A DNA stretch of 64,000 bases, taken from contig NZ_CP041165.1 in assembly GCF_014905095.1 (NCBI RefSeq), positions 2,170,001 through 2,234,000 of the forward strand, given 5' to 3'. Both the position numbers and the translations under genes were made by a program. Below, one piece after another: positions 47,819 to 57,581 of the stretch (within the stretch, counting starts at the first letter, position 1; each line of letters starts with the position of its first letter). The notes beneath the pieces were generated by a model. That model made no database searches. It was not told where the DNA came from and saw only the letters and a list, made by a program, of their open reading frames with translations. This stretch comes from Sulfurimonas marina (lineage in GTDB: Bacteria > Campylobacterota > Campylobacteria > Campylobacterales > Sulfurimonadaceae).

Positions 47819-48643
47819 TAAAAGCGATGCACCTTGCAGCACTGCGTTTTGTAGTTTTGTTTTAACAATACGAAGCCCTTGTGTACTTTGTAGCATACTA
47901 AACTCTCTATAGCGTGCTAAAACCGTTTCAAAAATAGTTTCATCGTCTGCAACGATCCCTCCCCCTAAAACTAAAACTTCAGGATTAAAAAGAGTTATCA
48001 CCACTCCAACTGCATCTAAAAGAGCCTCTTCAAACTCTTTATAAAGCTCATTGTGCTCTGTAAGTGTAGAATCTCTAAGTTCTTGAAGTGTAAGGGCTTC
48101 ATCAATTTGCAAATAACGTTTAAACTTTTTAAGCCCCGATCCCGAAGCAAAAAGCTCTATACAGTTGTCTTTACCGCAACCGCAGAAAAAGGGGGCTTTT
48201 TTATAAGGGATATGTCCAATCTCTCCAGCTAACGCGTTATACCCCTCTAATAAACTTCCGTTAGTAATAACCCCCAGTCCAAGACCGCTCCCTACATAGA
48301 GTGCACAGATCTCCTCTGTCTGGAAATATTTTGCTTCTGCCAAAACGGCACAGGAGAGATCGTTTTGTATCAAAAACTCCACATCGTATCTGCTTTGAAA
48401 ATAGTTTTTAATATTTGGCTCTGTCACTTCTATATTTGGAGCGCCAAGAATTATTCCATCTTTTACCTGTCCTGCATACCCTACGGCTATTGTTTTTACA
48501 ACTTTATATCTTTGCAGCAGCTTTTCGATCCAAGATATAAAACCAATACCGTTGCACTTTTCACTCCCTGTGTCTAGCTCTTGCTCCCCATTATAAAGAG
48601 CGTAACGGAAATATGTCCCTCCGGCATCTATACACAGCTTCAA
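47804..48643 (-). CDS. ROK-family sugar kinase (probable glucokinase)
   Basis: 279 residues. ATP-binding DAGGTYFRYALY near residue 6; sugar-binding GEIGHIPY near 145; ROK zinc motif CGCGKDNCIE near 157-166. Phosphorylating free glucose released by glucan breakdown fits its place in the cluster. Starts four bases before the end of the upstream glgA. Substrate inferred from context. Confidence 0.88.
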   Translation of the reverse strand: MKLCIDAGGTYFRYALYNGEQELDTGSEKCNGIGFISWIEKLLQRYKVVKTIAVGYAGQVKDGIILGAPNIEVTEPNIKNYFQSRYDVEFLIQNDLSCAVLAEAKYFQTEEICALYVGSGLGLGVITNGSLLEGYNALAGEIGHIPYKKAPFFCGCGKDNCIELFASGSGLKKFKRYLQIDEALTLQELRDSTLTEHNELYKEFEEALLDAVGVVITLFNPEVLVLGGGIVADDETIFETVLARYREFSMLQSTQGLRIVKTKLQNAVLQGASLLKELK

Positions 48644-50031
48644 AACAAACTCTCATACAGCTTCATATAGCTCTTTGCGCCTCTCTCAAAAGAGAAATCG
48701 CACTCCATATTAAAAACCACCGACTCCCTAAAAGCCTCTGTATCTTTTTTAAGTTTAAAAGCCCGCTCTATCGCCTTGGAAAACTCTTTTTTCGTAAACT
48801 TTTCAAACACAATTCCTCTGCCACATCCATTTTTCTTTTCATGGACACTGTCTTTTAAGCCACCTGTTGCATGGACAATGGGGATAGCTCCGTATCGCAT
48901 AGCTATCATCTGTGCTAAACCGCAAGGCTCAAACAAAGAGGGCATTACAAAAAAATCTGCCGCAGCGTATGCTTTATGGGAAAGTACCTCATCGTAAACG
49001 TTTTGAAATTCAAGGTTTGCGTGCTTAGAAGACAGAGCATTAAGTTTGTTAGTATAAAGCTCTTTCCCCTCTCCGAGAACAAAAACATTGATCTTTTTTT
49101 CCAACATCTCAGGAAGCACTTTTATCAAAAGTTCGATCCCTTTTTGCTCCACTAATCTTGAGAGTACTACAAACAGAGTTTTTCTCGGATCTTTAAGTTT
49201 GGTTGTTTTTAAAAATGCAACTTTGTTTTTATACTTGTTCTCTAATGTAGTGCTGTCGTAACACTCTTGAAGATGAGGATCGCTTGCAGGGTCAAAAACT
49301 TCCGTATTGATTCCGTTTAATATACCGCTTAACTTATCACTATGGTAGCTTAAAAATCCATCCAAGCCACAGCCAAATTCGCCGGTGAGGATCTCTTGTG
49401 CATAACTGGGGCTGACCGTTGTCACGGCATCGGAGTATGCGATCCCCCCTTTCATAGAGTTGAGCTGTCCATAAAATTCTAAAGCATCCATATTAAAGTA
49501 ACTAGGCTCTATCCCAAGGCGTTCACACGACTCTTGTGAAAATATTCCCTGATAAGCAAGATTATGGATAGTAAAAACGGTTTTTATCGCTAATGATCTT
49601 TGCTCTATGAAAAGAGCTGCTAAAGCAGTATGCCAGTCATTGAGATGAAGAAGATCAATCTTTAGTCTTACAGCCAACTCTACAATGCTTGCACTAAAGA
49701 TCCCAAAACGCAGATCGTTGTTTGCATAATCAATATCGTTATAACCATAAAGGTGCTGCGTAGTACTTAAAAGGGGCGCTTTTATAAAATAAACACCCAA
49801 CCCCTCTTGCAGAGTAAAATAGACTTCAATACTATACGAAATTCCGCCCAGTTCAAGTTCAAAATCCTCAACTTTTTCTAGGTTCTGCAGCTCTAAAAAA
49901 CCATACAAAGGGAGCACGACAGAGATATCTGTATATTTTTTCAGTGCTCTTGGAAGTGCATCTGCAACATCTGCAAGTCCCCCCGTTTTCACATAAGGTA
50001 GCATCTCACTCGCAGCAAATAATACCCTCAT
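48640..50031 (-). CDS. glgA: glycogen synthase (GT5), copy 1
   Basis: 463 residues from the ATG at 50031, chosen because GGAGGAG lies five bases upstream and the ATG overlaps the galT stop (ATGA); a longer reading from 50061 adds unlikely residues. KTGGLADVADALP near residue 15 and PSLFEPCGLAQMIAMRYG near 365. Full-length GT5 fold. Overlaps the ROK gene by four bases. Possible division of labour with copy 2 is unknown. Confidence 0.93.
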   Translation of the reverse strand: MRVLFAASEMLPYVKTGGLADVADALPRALKKYTDISVVLPLYGFLELQNLEKVEDFELELGGISYSIEVYFTLQEGLGVYFIKAPLLSTTQHLYGYNDIDYANNDLRFGIFSASIVELAVRLKIDLLHLNDWHTALAALFIEQRSLAIKTVFTIHNLAYQGIFSQESCERLGIEPSYFNMDALEFYGQLNSMKGGIAYSDAVTTVSPSYAQEILTGEFGCGLDGFLSYHSDKLSGILNGINTEVFDPASDPHLQECYDSTTLENKYKNKVAFLKTTKLKDPRKTLFVVLSRLVEQKGIELLIKVLPEMLEKKINVFVLGEGKELYTNKLNALSSKHANLEFQNVYDEVLSHKAYAAADFFVMPSLFEPCGLAQMIAMRYGAIPIVHATGGLKDSVHEKKNGCGRGIVFEKFTKKEFSKAIERAFKLKKDTEAFRESVVFNMECDFSFERGAKSYMKLYESLF

Positions 50032-51050
50032 AGCTCCTCCCCTCGCAGTAGCCTTGCACACTCTTCTGGCTCCATACAGTTAATAGCCATACCGCTTGAG
50101 AGCTCAAAGCCTCCTATATTATAGATCCTAGGAATTATTCGCAAAGTAAAACGGAAATTTTGTTCTAAAAGTGCCATATAGCTTTCGTTTTCAAAGTTTT
50201 GATTGAGAGGTGCCTGCATAAAGGCCAAATTATAATCAAAAGAACCCAGCTGTTTTGAGAGTTTTGCAAATATCGATTTTACTAAAACTCCCAGCTCCTC
50301 CAACTCTTTTTTAGTGGCTTTATGCAGTGAGATGATATTGTTCACGGGAGAGATCATCACCTCAAAAGGATAACTGCTTGCAAAAGGACAAAAAGCAACA
50401 AAATTTTGTGTCTGTGTAATAAGTCGTTTTTTAAACAAGATCTCATTATGCAAAATATCTTCAACTATCCCTCTGCCGTGTCTTTGATAATAAAGCATAT
50501 TTCTGCTCAAAAAATAGATCGCATCTTTTGGCATCACCGGCAAAGCAATAATTTGAGTATGTGGATGCTGCTGCGTAGCACCCGCATCTTTGCCTACATT
50601 TTTAAATACACTTATATAAACCAAGCGCTTATCTTTTTGAAGGTCTTCCATTCTCGTTACTATTGTTTTTATCCAGTTTTGCACATCGTTCTCATCTAGG
50701 TCTTCCATATTACAAGAGTGGCAAGGATTATCTATAACAATCTCATGGGCTCCAAGTCCCGGAACTGACTCAAACATTCCGTCACGCTTTGAGCTCTCAC
50801 TCGCTTCTATCTGTACCGCTTTATAGAGATTTGGTACAACACGAGTCTTCCAACCTGACATATTTGGCTCGTTTTTACGCAATGCAAAGATCTCTGCGGG
50901 AGTAAGATGCTCGTTACCTTCACAAAAAGGGCAATTACTTTGTGGAGTTTCAAGAGATTTTGAAGCTGTTACACTATTTGGTCTTCGAAGCCTTTCAGGA
51001 GCTATGATCACATACTGATTAGCAATTCTATCGTGTCTTATCTCAGACAT
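50028..51050 (-). CDS. galT: galactose-1-phosphate uridylyltransferase
   Basis: 340 residues. Two HIT-like domains. Zinc cysteines CPFC at 40-43 and a second CHSC at 110-113; the active-site His is in QQHPHTQI near 161-167 (HxHxQ, with Thr where many have Gly). It exchanges UMP between UDP-glucose and hexose-1-phosphate. In a glucan cluster without other Leloir genes it may act on glucose-1-phosphate or other nucleotide sugars, which is inference. Overlaps the GH57 gene by eight bases. Confidence 0.92.
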   Translation of the reverse strand: MSEIRHDRIANQYVIIAPERLRRPNSVTASKSLETPQSNCPFCEGNEHLTPAEIFALRKNEPNMSGWKTRVVPNLYKAVQIEASESSKRDGMFESVPGLGAHEIVIDNPCHSCNMEDLDENDVQNWIKTIVTRMEDLQKDKRLVYISVFKNVGKDAGATQQHPHTQIIALPVMPKDAIYFLSRNMLYYQRHGRGIVEDILHNEILFKKRLITQTQNFVAFCPFASSYPFEVMISPVNNIISLHKATKKELEELGVLVKSIFAKLSKQLGSFDYNLAFMQAPLNQNFENESYMALLEQNFRFTLRIIPRIYNIGGFELSSGMAINCMEPEECARLLRGEEL

Positions 51051-53037
51051 CGCATATCTCCAAGCTTATATGTAAATCTAGTTTTTGTTCCATAGAGAAG
51101 CTACAAAAAAGTGTTAGTTGCTGGGGTGTTTTATCGTATCCGCTTTCGCTTTTTGCAATACTGCTTGCTATATATGCATGCACATCACACTCCTGCTGAC
51201 TTTGTAAACGCACTGATTTGTTTGTAAAATCATCATACAATGCTATCTCCCTGCAATTTTTTTGACTGAACCCTTCAGCTATTTTTTCCCCGTTAAGTGT
51301 AAGTGTCGAGAGATGAGCGAAATGAAGGTTAAACTCTAAAGCATAATAGAGCCGATCTTCTAACTCACTAAAGAGCTGCAGATCGAGATGAAGTGCTTTA
51401 TCTTTGACTCTGTATCTCTTTTCTATCTGCACATTTGCATGCTCAAAAACACTCCCTTGTGTAAAAAACAATATATTACCCTTTTGTAACTTACATTCAG
51501 CAGCACTTTGCACTCTTTTAATCTCTTGAGAGCCCTCTCTCAAATGCTCTAATACGAAAGGTTTTTTTGAAAAACAATCGATAAAAGAGTACCTAGGGAT
51601 AGAGTCAAACACAAGCTCTTTTTTAAGCAGCTCATCCATAACCATCCCATCGTGGATCGACTCAAGCTCTTTTGTCTCTTCTAAAAGTTCGGGCTGAAAA
51701 TGGTAACTCTCCTCTTTTCTCATCAGAGTGTTTTGCCAGTTAAAAAGTGTTTCAAAAGAGCCAAACTCCATAAGGGTTCCCCCCTCTTTTAAGGAGAATA
51801 CCAAAGAGAGTTCATCTGTTCTTACTTTGAGTTCTTCATATCCATCTTGATCGATATCTAAAAACTCCTTCTCTTTACGCTCAAATCCTCTTTCAATCTC
51901 TAAAAGATATCTGTAGGCATTATCTCGTAAGTTCGGCAAGTAGATCCCGCCGAATACACCATGCCAAAAGACATCGTTTGTTTGAAGTTTATACAGAGCC
52001 TCTTTTTGTACCTTGGAGAAACTCTCACTTTGTTTGCTAAGCCATAACATCCGTTTGTGCAAATAATTGCTCTCGGGATATTTCACAAAAAAGTTTTTCC
52101 ATATCCCCCCTTTTACAAATGCTATCCCTTTTTTCTCCATATACTCTTGACCAAGATACTTTTGCAGGGCATGCAACTCTTTTGCATCCTCATTATTTAA
52201 ACTCCACTCACCCATCTCAAAGTAAGAGGTGTTATTAAGATAAGCAATCCCCAAAGAGTGATGCTCTTGCATATACTCTTTATAGTGTTGCGTTACAATT
52301 AACTGTTCGTCCAATACTAAACGTACAAACTTCTCAAGCCAACCCTGCTCGTACACCCATTCAAAAGTGTTAGGCCACAGTCCAAACTTCTCTGCATCAT
52401 CGAAAAAAACAGCAGCTGAACCATCTCTGTTTCTATATCCGAGTACACTCTCTATCGCTTTTTCAACGTTAGAAAAAGGAAGATCGTAGCGAAGCGGCTT
52501 GGAGATAGGAAACAGTGCACACTTAGCTCCACCCTCTTCGGTTGTATAATACCCGTCAAGCTTCTTAGCCGGAAATCCGCTGCTTAAAAAGTGGTAGTCA
52601 TCCACTACTACATACTCAATTCCACATTGTACAAGGTCTGGAATCAAAGTACTCTCCCATACTCGCTCAGTGAGCCAAAGCCCTTTTGGACGAACTCCAA
52701 AATGTTTTTTTAAAAACCTGTTTAACTTTTTCACTTGTGCTATGCGATCGTTTGAGGGAATAGCACTGAGTACCGGTTCATAGTATCCCGCTGTCAACCA
52801 CTCGATGGAACCTTTTTGTGTAAGTAGTTTCATCACGTTAAAAAGTTCAGGGTATTTTTTCCTAATCTCGTTAAGGAGCCATCCGCTGCAATGCAAAGAG
52901 AATTTAAACTCCGGATAACGCATCATCACGTCAAAAAAAGGTTTATAACTTTTCGCTACAGCCTCTGCTATACACTCGCTGAAATTATCTACCGGTTGGT
53001 GCATATGTACGCCAAAAAGTAAAGTAACTTTTTCCAT
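51043..53037 (-). CDS. GH57 4-alpha-glucanotransferase
   Basis: 664 residues from the ATG at 53037; a GTG at 53058 inside the upstream gene is less likely. GH57 motifs: HMHQP at 11-15, catalytic nucleophile Glu124 in WLTERVWES and acid/base Asp in FFDDAEKFGLW at 211-221. These match the position and context of Thermococcus litoralis 4-alpha-glucanotransferase. The C-terminal half is the beta-sandwich DUF1926-type domain. It rearranges maltodextrins during glucan metabolism. Cytoplasmic. Confidence 0.92.
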   Translation of the reverse strand: MEKVTLLFGVHMHQPVDNFSECIAEAVAKSYKPFFDVMMRYPEFKFSLHCSGWLLNEIRKKYPELFNVMKLLTQKGSIEWLTAGYYEPVLSAIPSNDRIAQVKKLNRFLKKHFGVRPKGLWLTERVWESTLIPDLVQCGIEYVVVDDYHFLSSGFPAKKLDGYYTTEEGGAKCALFPISKPLRYDLPFSNVEKAIESVLGYRNRDGSAAVFFDDAEKFGLWPNTFEWVYEQGWLEKFVRLVLDEQLIVTQHYKEYMQEHHSLGIAYLNNTSYFEMGEWSLNNEDAKELHALQKYLGQEYMEKKGIAFVKGGIWKNFFVKYPESNYLHKRMLWLSKQSESFSKVQKEALYKLQTNDVFWHGVFGGIYLPNLRDNAYRYLLEIERGFERKEKEFLDIDQDGYEELKVRTDELSLVFSLKEGGTLMEFGSFETLFNWQNTLMRKEESYHFQPELLEETKELESIHDGMVMDELLKKELVFDSIPRYSFIDCFSKKPFVLEHLREGSQEIKRVQSAAECKLQKGNILFFTQGSVFEHANVQIEKRYRVKDKALHLDLQLFSELEDRLYYALEFNLHFAHLSTLTLNGEKIAEGFSQKNCREIALYDDFTNKSVRLQSQQECDVHAYIASSIAKSESGYDKTPQQLTLFCSFSMEQKLDLHISLEICDV

Positions 53038-53045
53038 CTTTTTAC

Positions 53046-55067
53046 CTATACAAACCACTCGTGGGAATAATCATCGTAAAGATTAATTTTCAACTCCCCA
53101 AAACTCGGTAATATCTGCACCACTTTTCCATCTTTTTCAATCTCAAAACGGATTAGGATCTCGTTTGAATCCAGATTCTCTTTTGTAATACTCATCTCTA
53201 AAAGCTCATCACACACGCTGAAAATCTCCACCTCATCAATAACAATCGTCTCGTTGGGCAGTGTGATTTTTCCGTGAATATTGCCCGGTTCAAGAATAAT
53301 TTCTAAACTATCGTTTTCACATAAGCTTTCCATATCCGCTTCAAAAGAAAAGTAAAGTTTCTTTTTATCTTGTCCGTAAAAGATCTTATTTATCGGACCC
53401 CTTGCCATATCCATTGTAGAGAACACTTTTGTTTCATCCACTACCCCGCAACCTATCCATTCAAAGAATGAATCACGTTTGCCGTTGATCATCGGGGAGA
53501 TATCAGATTTTGGATGTAACCAAAAGTTTTGTGTACTTTTATGCTGTGTAATCGGTATATACAGATCTGCAGGGGGTGCTATCTCTAAAAGGTTATAAAT
53601 AGTAATCAAATGATTTCTAAATAGTTCATCAAACTCCTCTTCAAACTCACTAAAATGATCATCACCGTACCACCAAAACCAATCTGAACACTCCGCTGCT
53701 AAAAAGTGCTGTGTTATCAACTCTTGTTTCTTGGGCTCAAGCTGCTCTTTATGGTGCTCATAATCCTGCTTTGTCATAAAAAGAAGCTCCCAGCCTCTTG
53801 TTTTTTCACTACCCCCTACCCAGGTATTAAACTCGCCATGTATCCAACTTCCGGGAGCTAAATGTTCAAGTTTTTTCGCAGGAAGCTGACACACCTCATC
53901 CATCGTCAGGGTTTGGCACCATGAAAGAGATTGCAGTTTTGTATAGAGGCTTTGAAAGAATTCGTATCCGTTTGCTTTATAAAACTCCCAAGCATTTTCC
54001 CCGTCTAAAATAACACAGACAAGCGGATCGCTGTTTTTAGACTCTATTTTTTGCAACTCTTTAATAAAATCTACGGCCGCGCTCTCGGCATTTTTATGAC
54101 GATAGGTAAAACCGATAAGATCACTTAGATAGTGATCCCTAAAACAGATCCTCATCCCGTTATATATATAAGGATAATAAAGCAGCTCTTTGTCTGTTTT
54201 GTTTAAAGATTTAAAAAGTATCGCCTCATCTGTTGCGATCCAGCCTACACTTTGAGAGTTATAAAGCGCTACACTTTTTTGATCTACTGCCCCCTCAGCC
54301 GGCCAGAAACCGCTTGGTTTAAAACCAAAAACATCCTCAAAGATCTCTTGTGCCCTTTGGACCTGTAAACGAGCATCCTCCTCTAGAGAAATATGGTTTT
54401 TTGGAATGTTTGTCATGGGATGGGCATCTAAAGCATTATTCATATCAAGAAGTAAAGGTAAGATAGGATGATTTAGCGGTGTTGTAGAAAAGCTGATTGA
54501 ACCTTTGGCAGCCAGCTCTTTAAAATAGTCAAAAATTCCTCTCATAAAATTTTGTAACTCATCTAAGAGATGTTTTTTATCATACTCGTTATAGTCTCTT
54601 TCTTTTTCTAACAACTCTTGTACAACACTGCTGTTTTGACGCAAATAATTCCCGCACCACGACAAAATAAACAAAACCTCAAGTTCTATCAGTTCACAAC
54701 GGTTATAGTCATACTGAGCAAAAAGCTCTTTATATCGCTTAAACGGTTTAATCATTGTCTCGTAGTTGGAGCTTTTACATATTTTTACGATCCAAGCCTT
54801 CTCTTCATCTTGCAGTTTTGCCGTGTCGTCTCGTAAAAGAGTTAAGAACTTATCGTTTTTGCTTAGATCGTTTGCATAAAGCTGCAACTGTTTTATAAGT
54901 GAAGGGGTGATATTAAAAGTTGCTTTAAGCCCCTCTTTACCCTCTACTATCCAAGGCATATCGTAATAATCTTTTATAGCATGCAAAAATACCCAAGGCA
55001 ACTGCATTACACCGCTTGCATCTGTATAATCAGGCTGATGCATATGCCATAAAAAACTCAACTTCAT
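53046..55067 (-). CDS. GH57 alpha-amylase-type enzyme
   Basis: 673 residues. GH57 motifs: HMHQPDY at 8-14, nucleophile Glu258 in GFWPAEGAVD, and acid/base Asp in LDGENAWEF near 352. It resembles the AmyA/amylopullulanase-like group, with a C-terminal beta domain from about residue 500. No signal peptide, so it acts on internal glucan. Nine bases after the fusion gene and probably cotranscribed with the other GH57 gene. Exact specificity cannot be set from sequence. Confidence 0.9.
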   Translation of the reverse strand: MKLSFLWHMHQPDYTDASGVMQLPWVFLHAIKDYYDMPWIVEGKEGLKATFNITPSLIKQLQLYANDLSKNDKFLTLLRDDTAKLQDEEKAWIVKICKSSNYETMIKPFKRYKELFAQYDYNRCELIELEVLFILSWCGNYLRQNSSVVQELLEKERDYNEYDKKHLLDELQNFMRGIFDYFKELAAKGSISFSTTPLNHPILPLLLDMNNALDAHPMTNIPKNHISLEEDARLQVQRAQEIFEDVFGFKPSGFWPAEGAVDQKSVALYNSQSVGWIATDEAILFKSLNKTDKELLYYPYIYNGMRICFRDHYLSDLIGFTYRHKNAESAAVDFIKELQKIESKNSDPLVCVILDGENAWEFYKANGYEFFQSLYTKLQSLSWCQTLTMDEVCQLPAKKLEHLAPGSWIHGEFNTWVGGSEKTRGWELLFMTKQDYEHHKEQLEPKKQELITQHFLAAECSDWFWWYGDDHFSEFEEEFDELFRNHLITIYNLLEIAPPADLYIPITQHKSTQNFWLHPKSDISPMINGKRDSFFEWIGCGVVDETKVFSTMDMARGPINKIFYGQDKKKLYFSFEADMESLCENDSLEIILEPGNIHGKITLPNETIVIDEVEIFSVCDELLEMSITKENLDSNEILIRFEIEKDGKVVQILPSFGELKINLYDDYSHEWFV

Positions 55068-55076
55068 TGCTCTGTC

Positions 55077-57581
55077 CTATTGGGCGATCCACTGCGCCAT
55101 TTTTTCTTTATACTGCTTAAAGAGATTCTCACCGGCAACATCATCTTTAGCCTGAATATAAAGATTTAAATACTCTCCGTATTGGTTTGGAATCATAAGG
55201 ATCCAGTCTGTCTCGTTCTCCCAGATCTTCACCCCGTCTAAATGGGAAGACTTTTTCCCTTTGGCACTCTCTAAAAATTTTCTCATCATCTTCGCTTTTA
55301 AAGATTGAGGGCACTCCACTTTTGTTGTTTTGTAATAAAAATAATCGATCTCTTTTGCTACTTCGGAGAGTTTTAAACCGCTGACAGTAAGAAGTTCAAG
55401 AATTTTTAATGTTGAATAAAGAGCATCACGAGTATAGTTAAACTCACTAAAGGTATAGTTTCCATCAACCGTAGCTATAAAATCGTATCGCTTTAACTGT
55501 TCTACCGTAAAGTCGGTATATTTTCCCCTCTCTATAATTAAGTTGTCAAACTCCAGTACATCGGGTGCCCAAGTGGGTAAAAATACTTTCTTTTTCTCAT
55601 CCGGTTTTGTAGTGATACTTAGAAGATATAATACACAATGAAGTGACTTGATCTTGTTTAACACCTCACCCAGATCAGTAACTAACGTAATTATTTGAGC
55701 ATTTGGAGCTATCAATACCCCCATATCATGCCCTAAACTTTGCACAATTTTTGAAATATTCTCCGTCGAGCGTTTTTTCATTACGACGAAATTTGAAAGC
55801 TTTTGCTCATCATAGTAGGAGTTGAGAACTATATTTTCTATTCCCAATTCATTTAAAATTGTAGGAAAAACTTTTGCGGAATTTCCATGCATAAGGTCAA
55901 CGGCTATTCTCAGATTACTTTGTCGGATACCCACCTGATCTAAACACTTCTCAATACTGTTCTTATAATCTAAACACTCTTCACAATAATTACTCTCAAA
56001 TATCTCACCGATACTCGCATGTTCAACGCGTCTGAACTTCTCGATAAAAAATGCCTTTTCTATCACCTTTGCCGCTGAAGTATTTATACGTACAGCATGC
56101 TCGTCAAAAAGTGTGATCTCGGAATTACGAGGATCATTAATACAGCGTTTAAACTGAGCACCCCCTACATATTTTGAACTATTTGCCAAGGTATAGCGCA
56201 GCAGTGGCTGCGGTATGCTTTTTAAATCATGTACATGTACACCGGCTGAGAGCAATCCTCCTAAAAAAGCGCGTTTAAGCATACGTGAATTTTTATCATC
56301 ATCCCGTCCCACAAGTACCGTTGAACCCACAGGTAATTGCGAAGCAAACGCTTCGGCAAGTTTTGTCGCCATCTCACAAGAGAGCTCTACGTTACTTGTA
56401 CCGATTACGCTTCCATTTTCAAAAATCGAGTTTTTGTATCTGCTTCCTAACACTATATTGTGGCTCACTATAGAAGCTGCCTCGATCTTTTTATCCGGCC
56501 AGACCGTAATATCACGTTCAAAAGAGCTTAACTCTCCAATCTCACACCCCTCGGCCAAAATAAGTCCCGCTTTTACACTGACATTTTTGCCGATAGTATT
56601 GTTGTTACAAATTACTGCGTTATCGAGTTTTGTTTTTTTACCTATAAAAACATTTTCCCAGATCACACTGTTCCTGATTTTAGAATCCGCATCGATCACA
56701 ACATTATCTGATATTACGCTGTTATAGAGCTTGACACCGTTGTTAAGAGTCACTTTTTTACCTAAAACAACCGTCCCAGTAATCTCGATGGATGGATCCA
56801 AACTATACGGTTTTTCCGAATACAACACACCGTCTGGAAATAGCTGTTTGTGTCCGTCAAGCAGAAAATCGACATGGTGAGCCAAAATATCTTCATACAC
56901 TTCGCGATAACTCTCCGGATTTCCAACATCTCTCCAGTAGCCACTTAGGTTACATCCCATAAGATCAACCTTTTGCTGCATCAATAACGGAAATAGATCC
57001 TTTCCAAAATCGAAGTTCTCGTTTTTCGGTATATACTCCAAAATCTCCGGTTCAATCACATAGATTCCAGTATTGATAGTATCACTAAACACCTCACCCC
57101 AGCTCGGTTTTTCCAAAAACTTTTCAATTACACCCTCTTCATTGACAATCACCACTCCAAATTGCAAAGGGTTATCTACAGAGGTTAAGCCTATGGAGAG
57201 TTTTGAGTTTTTCTCTTTATGGAAAGCAAAAAGGTTTTTAAAATCAAAATCTGTAACAAGATCGCCGCTGATTACAATAAAGTTTTCATCACCTATATGC
57301 TCTTGAGCAAGTTTAACAGCTCCCGCCGTTCCGTAATCATCATCAGGAAGTACATAGGTGATCTTGATCCCAAAGTCACTTCCGTCTTTAAAGTAGTCTT
57401 TTATAATCTCAGGTTTAAAATAGAGCAGTACGATAAATTCTGTTATGCCGATCTCTTTGAGCATCATCATCGTATGCTCCATCATCGGTTTATTCATTAT
57501 TGGCAGCATCGGTTTTGGTTTGGAGTTTGTCAAAGGTTGAATCCTTGTACCAAACCCTCCGGCCATCACAACAGCTTTCAT
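55077..57581 (-). CDS. sugar-nucleotide transferase fused to an inactive phosphomutase domain
   Basis: 834 residues. Residues 1-235: nucleotidyltransferase, with GGFGTRIQPLT at 8-18 and SGDLVTDFDF at 105-114. Residues about 255-390: left-handed hexapeptide repeats. Residues about 395-834: phosphomannomutase/phosphoglucomutase fold. In the last part the phosphoserine loop TASHNP is replaced (GGAQFKRCINDP, 473-484) and the DGDxDR metal loop reads APNAQIIT (625-632), so mutase activity is not expected. Known relatives are annotated mannose-1-phosphate guanylyltransferase. In this cluster it may supply the glycosyl donor, as no glgC is present. Starts immediately after the phosphorylase gene. Confidence 0.88.
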   Translation of the reverse strand: MKAVVMAGGFGTRIQPLTNSKPKPMLPIMNKPMMEHTMMMLKEIGITEFIVLLYFKPEIIKDYFKDGSDFGIKITYVLPDDDYGTAGAVKLAQEHIGDENFIVISGDLVTDFDFKNLFAFHKEKNSKLSIGLTSVDNPLQFGVVIVNEEGVIEKFLEKPSWGEVFSDTINTGIYVIEPEILEYIPKNENFDFGKDLFPLLMQQKVDLMGCNLSGYWRDVGNPESYREVYEDILAHHVDFLLDGHKQLFPDGVLYSEKPYSLDPSIEITGTVVLGKKVTLNNGVKLYNSVISDNVVIDADSKIRNSVIWENVFIGKKTKLDNAVICNNNTIGKNVSVKAGLILAEGCEIGELSSFERDITVWPDKKIEAASIVSHNIVLGSRYKNSIFENGSVIGTSNVELSCEMATKLAEAFASQLPVGSTVLVGRDDDKNSRMLKRAFLGGLLSAGVHVHDLKSIPQPLLRYTLANSSKYVGGAQFKRCINDPRNSEITLFDEHAVRINTSAAKVIEKAFFIEKFRRVEHASIGEIFESNYCEECLDYKNSIEKCLDQVGIRQSNLRIAVDLMHGNSAKVFPTILNELGIENIVLNSYYDEQKLSNFVVMKKRSTENISKIVQSLGHDMGVLIAPNAQIITLVTDLGEVLNKIKSLHCVLYLLSITTKPDEKKKVFLPTWAPDVLEFDNLIIERGKYTDFTVEQLKRYDFIATVDGNYTFSEFNYTRDALYSTLKILELLTVSGLKLSEVAKEIDYFYYKTTKVECPQSLKAKMMRKFLESAKGKKSSHLDGVKIWENETDWILMIPNQYGEYLNLYIQAKDDVAGENLFKQYKEKMAQWIAQ

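Noticed and set aside
56215-56727. 170-codon open frame on the plus strand
   Set aside because: It is antisense to the fusion gene, has no ribosome site and codes for a low-complexity shadow translation.
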